DNA of 64,000 nt, from positions 310,001 through 374,000 of the forward strand of contig CAVSWH010000001.1 in NCBI GenBank assembly GCA_963731625.1. The letters run 5' to 3'. Below, one piece after another: positions 43,842 to 51,381 of the stretch (positions are counted from its first letter, which is position 1; every line of letters starts with the position of its first letter). The DNA comes from PALSA-555 sp963731625. GTDB lineage: Bacteria > Actinomycetota > Acidimicrobiia > IMCC26256 > PALSA-555. A model generated the notes under the pieces. That model had not been told where the DNA came from. It made no database searches and was given only the letters and a program-made list of their open reading frames with translations. The position numbers and the translations under genes are program-made.

Positions 43842-44321
43842 TCAGGCGGGCCGGGTCTCCGGCAGCGCGACGAGCGGGATCCGGCGGTCCGTCTTGGACT
43901 GGTAGTTCTGGTACCAGGCGCGGTCGGCGACGAGCAGCGCCCACGCCCGGTCGTACTCGTCCCCGGTGAGGATCACCGGCACCGACCAGTACTGGCCGCC
44001 CTGGACGCGGCAATGCACCTCGGGGTTCGCGTCGCGGTCCTCGAGGTTGCGGTACCAGTGCGGGTGCTGCTCGGCGCCGGCGAAGGACGCCACGACGACG
44101 CGCCGCCCCTCGGGGTCGCGCCAGATCGGCAGCGCGACCTGGTGCGGCTGGCCCGAGGTCCGACCGACGGTGCGCAGCAGCACGTGGTGCATCCCGGCCT
44201 GCTGCCAGATGGCGTCGTCGTCGCTCTGCTCCATCGCCTCGACGTGCATGCGGCTCAGCTTCGGGATCTCGTCGAGCGGCGGGGTCTCCCAGACCTGCTC
44301 GACCCGCTGGCTCTCGCTCAT
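43842..44321 (-). CDS. Deazaflavin (F420)-dependent nitroreductase-family protein
   Basis: 159 residues. It has the split-barrel pattern of the DUF385/Ddn family: MHHVLLRTVGRTSGQPHQVA, DPEGRRVVVASFAGAEQHPH, WYRNLEDRDANPEVHCRVQG, and YDRAWALLVADRAWYQNYQ. Such proteins bind F420 and reduce nitroimidazoles, quinones or enones. It is one of two likely F420 enzymes in the window. The stop is next to the convergent epimerase stop. Confidence 0.87.
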   Translation of the reverse strand: MSESQRVEQVWETPPLDEIPKLSRMHVEAMEQSDDDAIWQQAGMHHVLLRTVGRTSGQPHQVALPIWRDPEGRRVVVASFAGAEQHPHWYRNLEDRDANPEVHCRVQGGQYWSVPVILTGDEYDRAWALLVADRAWYQNYQSKTDRRIPLVALPETRPA

Positions 44322-44413
44322 GTCCGCACCGTACCGGACGCCTCGACCGGCGGCGGGGGTGCCGGGACCGACGCTGCGCCGGTCCCGGCATCCCGCATGA
44401 GCTCAGGTCGCCG

Positions 44414-44830
44414 TCAGACGGCGTCCACGTCCTCGAACCCGTAGCGCCCGAGCCCGTGGATCACCAGGCCGCAGAGCAGGATCGAGATGAGGGCGTCCGG
44501 CCAGTAGGGCGTGAAGAGCCAGAAGAACGACAGGATGATGCCGACGAACGCGGCGAACATCCCGGTCATGACTGCCCATTGCGCGTGGACGAACACGCCG
44601 AGGCCGGCGATGATGATCACGGCCCCGACGATCGTATATATCCATCCCCACGTGTCGAGGTTGCTGCCGCTGAAGAGCAGCGTGTCCTTCACGTTCGGGT
44701 TTTGGGAGATCGTCGCGTTGGCGTGCAGCGCGAAGAGCCCGTTGATCAAGATGTTGCCACCGGCGAGAATCAACAGGATCGCCGACGTGACGATCCAGCC
44801 TGTCCCCCGGTGCTGTTGACTGTGTGCCAT
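44414..44830 (-). CDS. Four-TM membrane protein, DUF7144-like
   Basis: 138 residues; the ATG has AGGGGG about 5 bp upstream. Four hydrophobic helices are apparent: GWIVTSAILLILAGGNILIN, WGWIYTIVGAVIIIAGLGVF, WAVMTGMFAAFVGIILSFFW and WPDALISILLCGLVIHGLG. Small actinobacterial proteins of this form are common and unassigned. A 16-bp perfect palindrome lies 29 bp before the start and could be its operator. Confidence 0.78.
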   Translation of the reverse strand: MAHSQQHRGTGWIVTSAILLILAGGNILINGLFALHANATISQNPNVKDTLLFSGSNLDTWGWIYTIVGAVIIIAGLGVFVHAQWAVMTGMFAAFVGIILSFFWLFTPYWPDALISILLCGLVIHGLGRYGFEDVDAV

Positions 44831-44858
44831 TGCACCCCCTGGTGTCGGGTTGGTTGCG

Positions 44859-44874
44859 TGGCCGTCGACGGCCA
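44859..44874. promoter_or_regulatory. Perfect 16-bp palindrome upstream of membrane protein gene
   Basis: TGGCCGTCGACGGCCA reads the same on both strands. It lies 29 bp upstream of the four-TM protein's ATG in a gap of about 180 bp between two minus-strand genes. It may be a regulator site or a hairpin; in GC-rich DNA a chance palindrome of this length cannot be ruled out. Confidence 0.3.
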
Positions 44875-45006
44875 GGCGTCTGGGGTGCGGAGGGCCGTGG
44901 GGTCCTCGCGCCGCGCCCTTGCACGTGACCTGGTTGCCGACGACCACTCCTTGTGTAGCCCTGGCGCCCCGGGCCGTCCAGCGGCGGGCGCGCCCGCGGC
45001 GGGACG

Positions 45007-45828
45007 TCAGCCGAGCGCGGCGGCGAACCGGGCCCGGTGCGCCTCGAACCAGGCCTGGCGTCGCTCGTACCGGGCCCGCCCGCCCATCGCCTCCCACATC
45101 GCGATGAAGGCGGGCTCGCCGCGCGCGACGCGGCGCTCCACCAGCCCGCCGACGGGGTTGAGCGAGCCGGCGAGCACCTCGAGGAACCCGTCGCGGCCCG
45201 GCGGCAGGCCGTACGCGTCGGCGACGACCCGCAGCCGGGTGAACGGGTCCGGGGCGTGGCCGCGCATGCGCGCCGCGTCTTCCGGGGTGTCGATCGGGAC
45301 GTTCATCTTCGCGAGCTGGCTCAGGTCGTAGAGCGGCCGGCCGGGCGCGGCGAACTCGAAGTCGAGCAGCGCGACGGCAGTGCCGTCGCGGAAGACGACG
45401 TTCTCGGGACACACGTCGTTGTGGCACACGAGCGTGCCCCCCGCCGGGTCGGCCATCTCGTCGCTCCACGTCGCGCCCGCCGGCGCCTCGAACCCGGCAG
45501 CCGCGTCGTGGTAGCGGCGCAGGAGGGCGGCGACCGACGCGAGCACCTCGTCGGTGAGCGACCAGGCGGGGAACGGGGGGTAGGGCACGTCGCCGGCGAT
45601 GTAGCGGAGCCGCTCGCGGCCGTCGGGATCGACGCGGACGACCTCGGGGACGCCGTCGAAGCCGGCGGACCGCACGAAGCGCAGCAGCGCGTGGATGGCC
45701 GGCGTGTGTGCGCTCGTCGGGCGCAGCACGACGTCGCCGACTCGCACGACCGCCCCCGCGTTGCCGACACCGCCGGGCAGCACCTCCTCGTGGACTGGGC
45801 CGGCGTCGGGCGGCTCGGGACCGCTCAC
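45007..45828 (-). CDS. Aminoglycoside phosphotransferase-fold kinase
   Basis: 273 residues of the APH/choline kinase-like fold. The catalytic loop is TLVCHNDVCPENVVF, with Asp-x4-Asn in the Brenner pattern, and the metal-binding loop is VALLDFEFAAPG. In actinobacteria most such genes phosphorylate small metabolites rather than aminoglycosides. Its position 10 bp downstream of the copper amine oxidase gene on the same strand makes an amino alcohol or related amine a possible substrate. No resistance role is implied. Confidence 0.82.
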   Translation of the reverse strand: MSGPEPPDAGPVHEEVLPGGVGNAGAVVRVGDVVLRPTSAHTPAIHALLRFVRSAGFDGVPEVVRVDPDGRERLRYIAGDVPYPPFPAWSLTDEVLASVAALLRRYHDAAAGFEAPAGATWSDEMADPAGGTLVCHNDVCPENVVFRDGTAVALLDFEFAAPGRPLYDLSQLAKMNVPIDTPEDAARMRGHAPDPFTRLRVVADAYGLPPGRDGFLEVLAGSLNPVGGLVERRVARGEPAFIAMWEAMGGRARYERRQAWFEAHRARFAAALG

Positions 45829-45838
45829 GGCGGGCTCG

Positions 45839-47755
45839 TCACGCCGGCGCCGGGTCGGCCTCGCAGTGGCCGGCGTGCGACGGCGGCACGTCGAGCGCCG
45901 GGTTGCGGTCGAAGAAGCCGATCGGGCTCAGCACGAACCCCGCGTACTCGACGGGCATGACCGGCCAGTCCTCGGGACGCACGAAGTGCGTCACTCCGAA
46001 GCTGTACCAGCACACGACGTCGCGGTCCGCGATCTCCCGGTCTGCGCTGGTCCAGCGGGGCAGCCCGTCGTCACCCGCGTGCTGGTTGGGGAACTCGCCG
46101 GCGGCACGCCGCTCCTCTCGCTCGTAGGGCGTCACCCAGAGGTTGTGGAGGGCGAACGCGGCGCGGTGCGCGACGCTGGCGTCGGGCTGGGCGAGCATCG
46201 TCGGCGTCGACATCGTCGGCAGCAGCCGGTAGCCGACCGGCTGGTCGAGCCGGTTCGTCGACGTCGGGTTCACGATGCGCCAGTGGCGACTGCGGGCCCC
46301 GTTCGTGTCGCGCTGCGCCCGCGCCTCGGTGGCGAGGCGCGTCGCGCGCTCGCGGAACGCGTTGCCCCACGGGTTATCGGGTCCGGTTGGGATCGGCTCG
46401 GCCTCGACTTCGTAGACCGTGTTCGACGTCCCGTCGACATCGAGGTCGAGACGCGCGTTGAAGAGGTGCTGGTGATGGGGCGCAGCGAGCCCCGGGGCGA
46501 TCACGTTCGCGAACTCCGGTGTCGTGCCCGACTCGATCGCCATCGTCGACACGATCCCGGTGAGCTTCACCTCGAGCTGGATGTTCCCGTCCAGGTAGAA
46601 GTACCAGTAGAAGCCGTACTCGTAGTTGCCGACGGTCGCGATGAAGCTCACGACGAGGCGACGGGAGCGGCGAACCTCGCTCGTGTCGCCGTGCAGGTCG
46701 TGGTGCTTCCAGAGGATGCCGTAGTCCTCCTCGTGCATGCAGATGGCGTTCTCGAGCGTGTACGGGACGCCCTGCTCGTTCACGAGCATCCCGTCGAAGT
46801 AGTGGATGACACCGAGGCAGTCGCAGCCGAGCGTGAGCGAGTTCGCCATCCGTCCGAGGCCCCACTCGCCGGCGTCGAACGCGTTCTTCCAGCCGTGACC
46901 CGGCCCCGGGTCGCCGTAGGGGACGACCATCTCCGAGATGGACGCGCGGTAGAGGACGGGCCGAGCCCGGCCGTCCTCGTGGTAGTCGACGGTGTGCAGC
47001 ACGAGCCCCTCGTACGGGTCGAACGCGACGCGGAACGACCAGCGCTGCCACCGCACGGCGTTGCCCTCGACCTCGAAGCTCGGGCCGTCGGGCTGGGTGA
47101 TCTCGAGGGCGCGCAGATCGGTGCGCATCGGGCCGACGTCGTCCGGCAGGTAGCCGCCGCGCTCGGACGGGATGGGCACGATGCCGCGGTCCTGGACCTC
47201 GATGACCTCGCCCGCGCCCATGTCGAAGAAGGCGACGAGACCCTCGATCGGCTTGGCGTAGCCGTTGTCCGTCGGCGCGTCGCGGAGAAAGGCGATGCAG
47301 CGCGAGATGCGCCGCCCCTCCTCGAGGGACAGGCCGAAGTTGCCGGCCGGCCACGGGTCGATCTGGACCGTCGCCATGTCCGTGATGCCCCGCCGACTGA
47401 GCGCCGCGACCCACTCGGGATGCTCGGGCAGCTTGAGGATCGCGTCGAGGGACTCGCCGAACAGCAGCGCCGGGCGCATGCCCTCGTAGACGCGGACCTC
47501 GCGCACCTGGTCGGCGGTCACCGACACGACGGCCTCGATGAGCTGCAGGCCCGCGCCCGGTGCGGCGAGCACCCGCACCGCCCGTTCGACCGGGTCCCCC
47601 GGGTGAAAGCCGGTCACCACTCCCTTCTCGGGCTCGTCGAGGACGGCGTGCACGATGGTGGCGTCCTCCCGGAGGTGGTCGCCGGCGCGCAGGAGTTCGA
47701 TGGCGTGCGTCACCTCCTCGGGACGCAGCATGTCGAGCGGATGAGTGGCGGTCAC
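45839..47755 (-). CDS. Copper amine oxidase (primary-amine oxidase)
   Basis: 638 residues from a GTG preceded by GGAG 7 bp upstream. It has the full set of copper/TPQ amine oxidase residues: the base Asp in NAFDAGEWGLG near residue 293, the Tyr converted to topaquinone in VGNYEYGF near 378, the copper ligands in PHHQHLFNA near 428, and a third His in GVTHFVRPEDWPV near 588. The spacing agrees with the Arthrobacter enzyme. It converts primary amines to aldehydes with release of ammonia and hydrogen peroxide. It has no signal peptide. The start overlaps a small upstream reading frame. Confidence 0.92.
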   Translation of the reverse strand: MTATHPLDMLRPEEVTHAIELLRAGDHLREDATIVHAVLDEPEKGVVTGFHPGDPVERAVRVLAAPGAGLQLIEAVVSVTADQVREVRVYEGMRPALLFGESLDAILKLPEHPEWVAALSRRGITDMATVQIDPWPAGNFGLSLEEGRRISRCIAFLRDAPTDNGYAKPIEGLVAFFDMGAGEVIEVQDRGIVPIPSERGGYLPDDVGPMRTDLRALEITQPDGPSFEVEGNAVRWQRWSFRVAFDPYEGLVLHTVDYHEDGRARPVLYRASISEMVVPYGDPGPGHGWKNAFDAGEWGLGRMANSLTLGCDCLGVIHYFDGMLVNEQGVPYTLENAICMHEEDYGILWKHHDLHGDTSEVRRSRRLVVSFIATVGNYEYGFYWYFYLDGNIQLEVKLTGIVSTMAIESGTTPEFANVIAPGLAAPHHQHLFNARLDLDVDGTSNTVYEVEAEPIPTGPDNPWGNAFRERATRLATEARAQRDTNGARSRHWRIVNPTSTNRLDQPVGYRLLPTMSTPTMLAQPDASVAHRAAFALHNLWVTPYEREERRAAGEFPNQHAGDDGLPRWTSADREIADRDVVCWYSFGVTHFVRPEDWPVMPVEYAGFVLSPIGFFDRNPALDVPPSHAGHCEADPAPA

Positions 47756-47772
47756 AACGACACTCCGCGCAT
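47752..47772 (-). promoter_or_regulatory. Possible leader mini-gene (MRGVSL) or displaced start of the amine oxidase
   Basis: A six-codon frame with AGGAGGT 5 bp before its ATG, the strongest ribosome site around, ends in a TGA that overlaps the amine oxidase GTG as GTGA. It could be a leader peptide that couples translation. Alternatively one extra base in this stretch hides a true start at this ATG. Indels elsewhere in the window keep both open. Confidence 0.35.
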
Positions 47773-47917
47773 CAGGCACCTCCTGTGATCCGGGCCGGCG
47801 CCGCACCACGCCGCGATCGGACGGTAGCGAATCTGCTGGGGACGCTCCGCCCGAGGTGCGGGGCTTCAGGATGACCACCGGGATGTCGCGGACCCGCCCC
47901 AGAGCAAGCGACCGCGA

Positions 47918-48697
47918 TCAGACGTCCACGGGCTCGCGCTCGAGGAGCACGCGCGGGTGGCGACCGTCGACATAGCCGAGGAACGGCGGGCGCACGTTGT
48001 ACCCGAGGAGCTCCTGGAGTCGCACCGGCAGGTGCCGCGCCTGTGCCGGCGGCACCGCGAGGACGTGGTTCTCGACGGGGCGCAGCCACGACGCGCCGTA
48101 GTGGAGCACGACGCCGAGTCGGCTCTCCGTCGTCCGGTTCGCTCCCCCACCGTGCCAGACCTGACCCGAGTACACGAGCGCCGTGCCGGCGGGCATCTCA
48201 ACCGTGACGGTCGGCGTCGTCGCGTCGGGCCGCTCGTCGTCGGCCCAGCGATGGCTGCCCGGGACGATTCGCGTCGCGCCGTTCGCGTCCGTGAAGGCCT
48301 GCAGCGGCCACATCACGTTCACGACGAGCTCGGGATGGGGCCGGGGCACCGGGTAGATGGCGTCGTCGGGGTGCAACGGCTGCGCGACCTCACCCGGTCC
48401 GATCGAGATGCCGGCGGGCGCGCTCAGCTGGTAGTGGCCGAGGACACGGTCGAGCACCCCGAGGATGATCGGGTGCAGCGCCAGCGCGTCGAGCGCGCGC
48501 GTCTTGGCGAACAGCGCGTACACGCGTCGCGTGCGGCGCCCTTCGAAATCGTCTCGCCCCACCGGCGTCTCGGCGACGAGCCGGCTGAGCTCGGCGCGCG
48601 CCCACGCCACCTGGTCGGCGGCGATGACGTCCGGAGCCGTGGCGTATCCGTCGGCCTCCACGCCGGTCACGATCTCGTCGACCGTGCTCCCGTCCAC
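47918..48697 (-). CDS. Phytanoyl-CoA dioxygenase (PhyH)-family Fe(II)/2-oxoglutarate enzyme
   Basis: 259 residues from a GTG with AAGGAG 7 bp upstream; an in-frame ATG at 48745 reaches into the operator region and is less likely. The iron triad is His and Asp in PLHPDDAIYPVPRPH and the distal His in GQVWHGGGANRT, with a 2-oxoglutarate-binding Arg soon after. VYSGQVWHGG is typical. It hydroxylates a small organic molecule. It is followed by the copper amine oxidase gene on the same strand about 150 bp on, and is divergent from the PadR gene. Confidence 0.87.
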   Translation of the reverse strand: MDGSTVDEIVTGVEADGYATAPDVIAADQVAWARAELSRLVAETPVGRDDFEGRRTRRVYALFAKTRALDALALHPIILGVLDRVLGHYQLSAPAGISIGPGEVAQPLHPDDAIYPVPRPHPELVVNVMWPLQAFTDANGATRIVPGSHRWADDERPDATTPTVTVEMPAGTALVYSGQVWHGGGANRTTESRLGVVLHYGASWLRPVENHVLAVPPAQARHLPVRLQELLGYNVRPPFLGYVDGRHPRVLLEREPVDV

Positions 48698-48705
48698 TCT
48701 CGCTC

Positions 48706-48720
48706 CTTCCCTAAGGGAAG
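48706..48720. promoter_or_regulatory. Palindrome, candidate PadR operator 1
   Basis: CTTCCCTAAGGGAAG has 6-bp arms and a 3-bp centre. It lies 9 bp upstream of the PhyH GTG and 40 bp before the PadR gene. A second, imperfect copy follows 33 bp on, about three helical turns. It includes the reverse of the PhyH ribosome site, so a bound regulator would block that gene. Confidence 0.6.
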
Positions 48721-48738
48721 ATCCCGTGGTACTGTAAC

Positions 48739-48753
48739 CTTCCACAAGGGAGT
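48739..48753. promoter_or_regulatory. Imperfect palindrome, candidate PadR operator 2
   Basis: CTTCCACAAGGGAGT matches the first site at 11 of 15 positions. It overlaps the AAGGGAG ribosome site of the PadR gene, so binding here would give autorepression. With the first site it forms a tandem pair in the divergent promoter region. Confidence 0.5.
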
Positions 48754-48759
48754 GTCAAG

Positions 48760-49299
48760 GTGCCTGCCGATCTCAACGCCACGCAGGGCTCGGTGCTCGG
48801 GTTCCTCTGCGACGGGCCGATGACCGGATGGGACGTGCTCCAGCGGGTCGAGCGCGGGCTCGCCCGGTTCTGGAACGTCACCCCGAGTCACGTGTACCGC
48901 GAGCTGCGCACCCTCGAGGAGCGGGGGCTCATCAAGGCGCGCGCGCCGGGCGTGAGGGACCGGGTCGCCTACTCGGTCACCGCCGCCGGGCGACGCGCCT
49001 TCGAGCACTGGATCAGCCAGCCGCCCGGTGAGGAGCAGATCCGCTTCCCGCTTCTCGTCACCCTCTGGTTCGGACGCCACGTCGACCCATCGCTGCTGCG
49101 CCAGTTCCTGGGCGACAGTCGGGACGAACACGCACGGCGGCGGGCGCTCTACGAAACCTGGGCGGGCGGTACGGACGACGACGCGCGCGAAGCGGTCGTC
49201 CGCTTCGGCATCGCCTACGAGGACGCGGTGATCACCTGGCTCGACGAGCTACGAGCCAGTGACGCCCGGCAGGTGGCGCCGTCGCGGTCGCGCGATTAA
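48760..49299 (+). CDS. PadR-family transcriptional regulator
   Basis: 179 residues from GTG with GGGAG upstream. The winged helix is in residues 5-80: TQGSVLGFLCDGPMTGWDVL, then TPSHVYRELRTLEERGLI, and AYSVTAAGRRAFEHWI. The C-terminal half is the PadR helical dimer region (LLRQFLGDSRDEHARRRAL, to AVITWLDELR). PadR proteins repress nearby genes until a phenolic or other ligand binds. The tandem palindromes between it and the PhyH gene are the obvious operator, making the PhyH/amine oxidase genes its probable targets. Confidence 0.9.
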   Translation: MPADLNATQGSVLGFLCDGPMTGWDVLQRVERGLARFWNVTPSHVYRELRTLEERGLIKARAPGVRDRVAYSVTAAGRRAFEHWISQPPGEEQIRFPLLVTLWFGRHVDPSLLRQFLGDSRDEHARRRALYETWAGGTDDDAREAVVRFGIAYEDAVITWLDELRASDARQVAPSRSRD

Positions 49300-49404
49300 C
49301 GACCAGCCGCGCCGCGTCGCGCCGACCGCTGCCTTCACCAGATAGCAGCGGAGCGACGGCCGCAGACGAGCGCGGCTACGGCAGCGGCGGCGGGATCGGC
49401 GCGT

Positions 49405-49568
49405 GCGCCGCGGCCGGGTGATCTCGAAGAAGCCCGACTCCGAAGAGAGTCCCAGAGTGGACGGCCGCGTGGCCCGTCGGCGCGGGCGCCATGACCGGGC
49501 CCTGCAAGCCGTGCGGTGGGTCGGTCCGCACGACGATCGTGGGCGTCTGCGTCTTCGGCCCCAATGCG
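49405..49568 (-). pseudogene. Remnant of a DsbA-like (mycothiol-dependent nitroreductase-type) gene, 3' end
   Basis: The reverse strand reads GPKTQTPTIVVRTDPPHG then GPVMAPAPTG and, after a frame break, GFFEITRPRR. The same segments end the intact DsbA-like gene about 670 bp away (GPKTQTPTIVVRTDPPHG, GPVMAPAPTGEAALRL, GFFEVTRPRR). Only the last part is present, and the DNA is similar but not identical. It is a partial second copy that has lost its 5' end. The RidA-like gene lies between the copies. Confidence 0.65.
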
Positions 49569-49643
49569 CCCCTCGATTGCGTGTCACATTGCGCGCCGCG
49601 GATCGGGTCGATTTCTCTCGTGATCATCTGCAAGCATTTGCCG

Positions 49644-50033
49644 GTGAGCACCGAAGGACTCGCGAGCGTTCCGTATGAATACGGCGCCGTCGCGTCCTCC
49701 GGCTCCACCTTGTTTACGGCGGGGGCCTGCCCGCTCGACGAGGATGGAGAAGTCGTCGCTCCAGGAGATCACCGCGCCCAAGCGGCGAAGGCTCTCGAAA
49801 ACCTGCGAGCTGTTCTGGACCATTACGGAGCAAGCTCGAACGATTTGGTGAAGACGACCATCTATGTCGTCGGCGATCGCACAGACCTCGTCGCCGTATG
49901 GAACGTCGTATCGGCCGGTCTGGAACCCGATCGGCCTCCAAGCACCCTGCTTGGAGTTGCCGCGCTTGGATATCAGAACCAACTTGTGGAGATCGAAGGA
50001 ATCGCGGCGTTGTCGGGTTCAGTCAACCTCTGA
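49644..50033 (+). CDS. RidA/YjgF-family (Rid) protein
   Basis: 129 residues from GTG; earlier in-frame codons to 49491 read a non-conserved, Cys-rich stretch antisense to the remnant. The Rid pattern is VASSGSTLFTAGACPLDEDG, then KALENLRAVLDHYGASSND, TTIYVVGDRTDLVAVWNVV, and LVEIEGIAAL. The usual substrate-binding Arg of RidA (in RxT or CVxVxR) is not obvious, so it may belong to a Rid2-7 group. Rid proteins hydrolyse reactive imines/enamines. Its GC is clearly lower than nearby genes (about 53% in 49801-49860 by hand count), suggesting transfer. Confidence 0.85.
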   Translation: MSTEGLASVPYEYGAVASSGSTLFTAGACPLDEDGEVVAPGDHRAQAAKALENLRAVLDHYGASSNDLVKTTIYVVGDRTDLVAVWNVVSAGLEPDRPPSTLLGVAALGYQNQLVEIEGIAALSGSVNL

Positions 50034-50078
50034 ACGGTTGGTCGCCCACTACGACCGCCGAGCTCTCAAGCCTTGCGC

Positions 50079-50720
50079 CTAGGAGGCGCGGGCGGCGCTC
50101 GTCGGATCGTTTCGCCGTGGCCGCGTGACCTCGAAGAACCCCGGCTGTGCGGACACGACCATGAGGGCGTCCCACAAGCGCAGGGCAGCTTCGCCGGTCG
50201 GGGCGGGCGCCATGACAGGCCCCTTGAACCCGTGCGGCGGGTCAGTCCTGACGACGATGGTGGGAGTTTGCGTCTTGGGCCCGCCGAACGCGTAGGCGAC
50301 CTCCATCGCCTCGACGATCGGGGCGTCCCACTTCGGGTCGTCGGCGGCCTGGGCGAGTGCCTCGTCGAGCCTCGCGCCCTCGAGGCACGCCATCAGCAGG
50401 GTGTCGTCGTGCGCGGCGCCGCGTGCGAAGAACCGTCGGCCCCATTCCGTATAGAGCCGGTCGACCGCGTCCTCACCGGCCGCCACGCGCGCCGACTCGA
50501 AGATCCGCAGCATCCGATGCGAGAGCGCGTGGGCCGCGATGACCATGTCGCGACGGTCTTCCGGGACGCCCGGGGCGACGCCGTAGTCGTCGCGGATCTC
50601 GAGGCAATACGACCGCCAGGTCACCGCGAGGTCCCGCGCGGGCGCGGCCTCCTGGACCCACTGGGCCGTGATCCACGCCCACGGGCAGCTGGGGTCGACG
50701 AAGAACTCGACGTCGGTCAC
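50079..50720 (-). CDS. DsbA-like thioredoxin-fold protein (mycothiol-dependent nitroreductase type)
   Basis: 213 residues from GTG. The N-terminus VEFFVDPSCPWAWITAQWVQ holds the active-site Cys; the motif is CPWA, with only one Cys where related mycothiol-dependent nitroreductases have CPWC. AHALSHRMLRIFESARVAAG and AFGGPKTQTPTIVVRTDP follow the DsbA/FrnE family. It may transfer electrons from mycothiol to nitro or disulfide compounds, or be an isomerase. A shortened second copy lies beyond the RidA-like gene. Confidence 0.83.
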   Translation of the reverse strand: MTDVEFFVDPSCPWAWITAQWVQEAAPARDLAVTWRSYCLEIRDDYGVAPGVPEDRRDMVIAAHALSHRMLRIFESARVAAGEDAVDRLYTEWGRRFFARGAAHDDTLLMACLEGARLDEALAQAADDPKWDAPIVEAMEVAYAFGGPKTQTPTIVVRTDPPHGFKGPVMAPAPTGEAALRLWDALMVVSAQPGFFEVTRPRRNDPTSAARAS

Positions 50721-50807
50721 TGGAACGAGCGTACGACCTCTCCGGACAGCCCCGAAGGCCGCCGCTACGGTCGGCCGCGCCGCAGCGGACCACACAGGGA
50801 GCTCGTC

Positions 50808-51272
50808 ATGGACCTGGTCCAACGCCTCGAGGCGATCGAGGAGATCAAGCAGGTCAAAGCGCGCTACTTCCGGCACCTCGACACGAAGGACTGGGACGCC
50901 TTCGCCGACGTCTTTACGCCGGACGCGCGGATGGACATGTCCGGCGAGGTCCGGGGCAGCGGACCCGACGACGGTGTCACGACCGGGAAGCGCGACATCG
51001 CCGCGTTCGTGCGTCGCATGGTCGGCGACGTCACGACGGTTCACCACGGCCACACACCCGAGATCGAGGTGACGTCGCCGAACACCGCGACCGGCGTGTG
51101 GGCGATGGAGGACACGCTGCGCTGGCCCGAGGGTGGGCCGCTCGCGGCGATGCACGGGTACGGCCACTACCACGACACCTACGAGAAGGCAGAGGGTCGC
51201 TGGCGCATCAAGTCGACGACCCTCACCCGGATCCGGGTCGACGTCGAGCCCGGGTCGCGCACCCGCGCCTGA
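50808..51272 (+). CDS. SnoaL-like (NTF2-fold) protein
   Basis: 154 residues; ATG with GGGAG 7 bp upstream. EEIKQVKARYFRHLDTKDWD, then AFADVFTPDARMDMSG is the SnoaL/ketosteroid-isomerase-like opening; VTTVHHGHTPEIEV and GYGHYHDTYEKAEGRWRIKS give the cone-shaped pocket lined with His. The fold is used by cyclases, isomerases and dehydratases acting on polyketides or steroids. No catalytic residue can be fixed. It is divergent from the DsbA-like gene. Confidence 0.83.
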   Translation: MDLVQRLEAIEEIKQVKARYFRHLDTKDWDAFADVFTPDARMDMSGEVRGSGPDDGVTTGKRDIAAFVRRMVGDVTTVHHGHTPEIEVTSPNTATGVWAMEDTLRWPEGGPLAAMHGYGHYHDTYEKAEGRWRIKSTTLTRIRVDVEPGSRTRA

Positions 51273-51381
51273 CCCGGGTCGGCCGTCGCGTGGCCGCAGA
51301 CGAGCGCTCGACCGACTCGGGCTGTGCCGCCCGGCGGCGCCCCGCGCTGCCCGTCCCGGAGCCGTCAGCCACCATGGCGAC

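Noticed and set aside
45007..45828. Aminoglycoside resistance gene
   Set aside because: The fold is shared by many metabolite kinases, and the neighbours suggest amine metabolism.
46374..47414. Second minus-strand frame inside the copper amine oxidase
   Set aside because: Another frame of the oxidase; Arg/Gly-rich with no motif, while the oxidase has all its catalytic residues.
49491..49643. N-terminal extension of the RidA protein
   Set aside because: These codons are antisense to the DsbA-like remnant and no Rid protein has such an extension; GTG at 49644 gives the family length.
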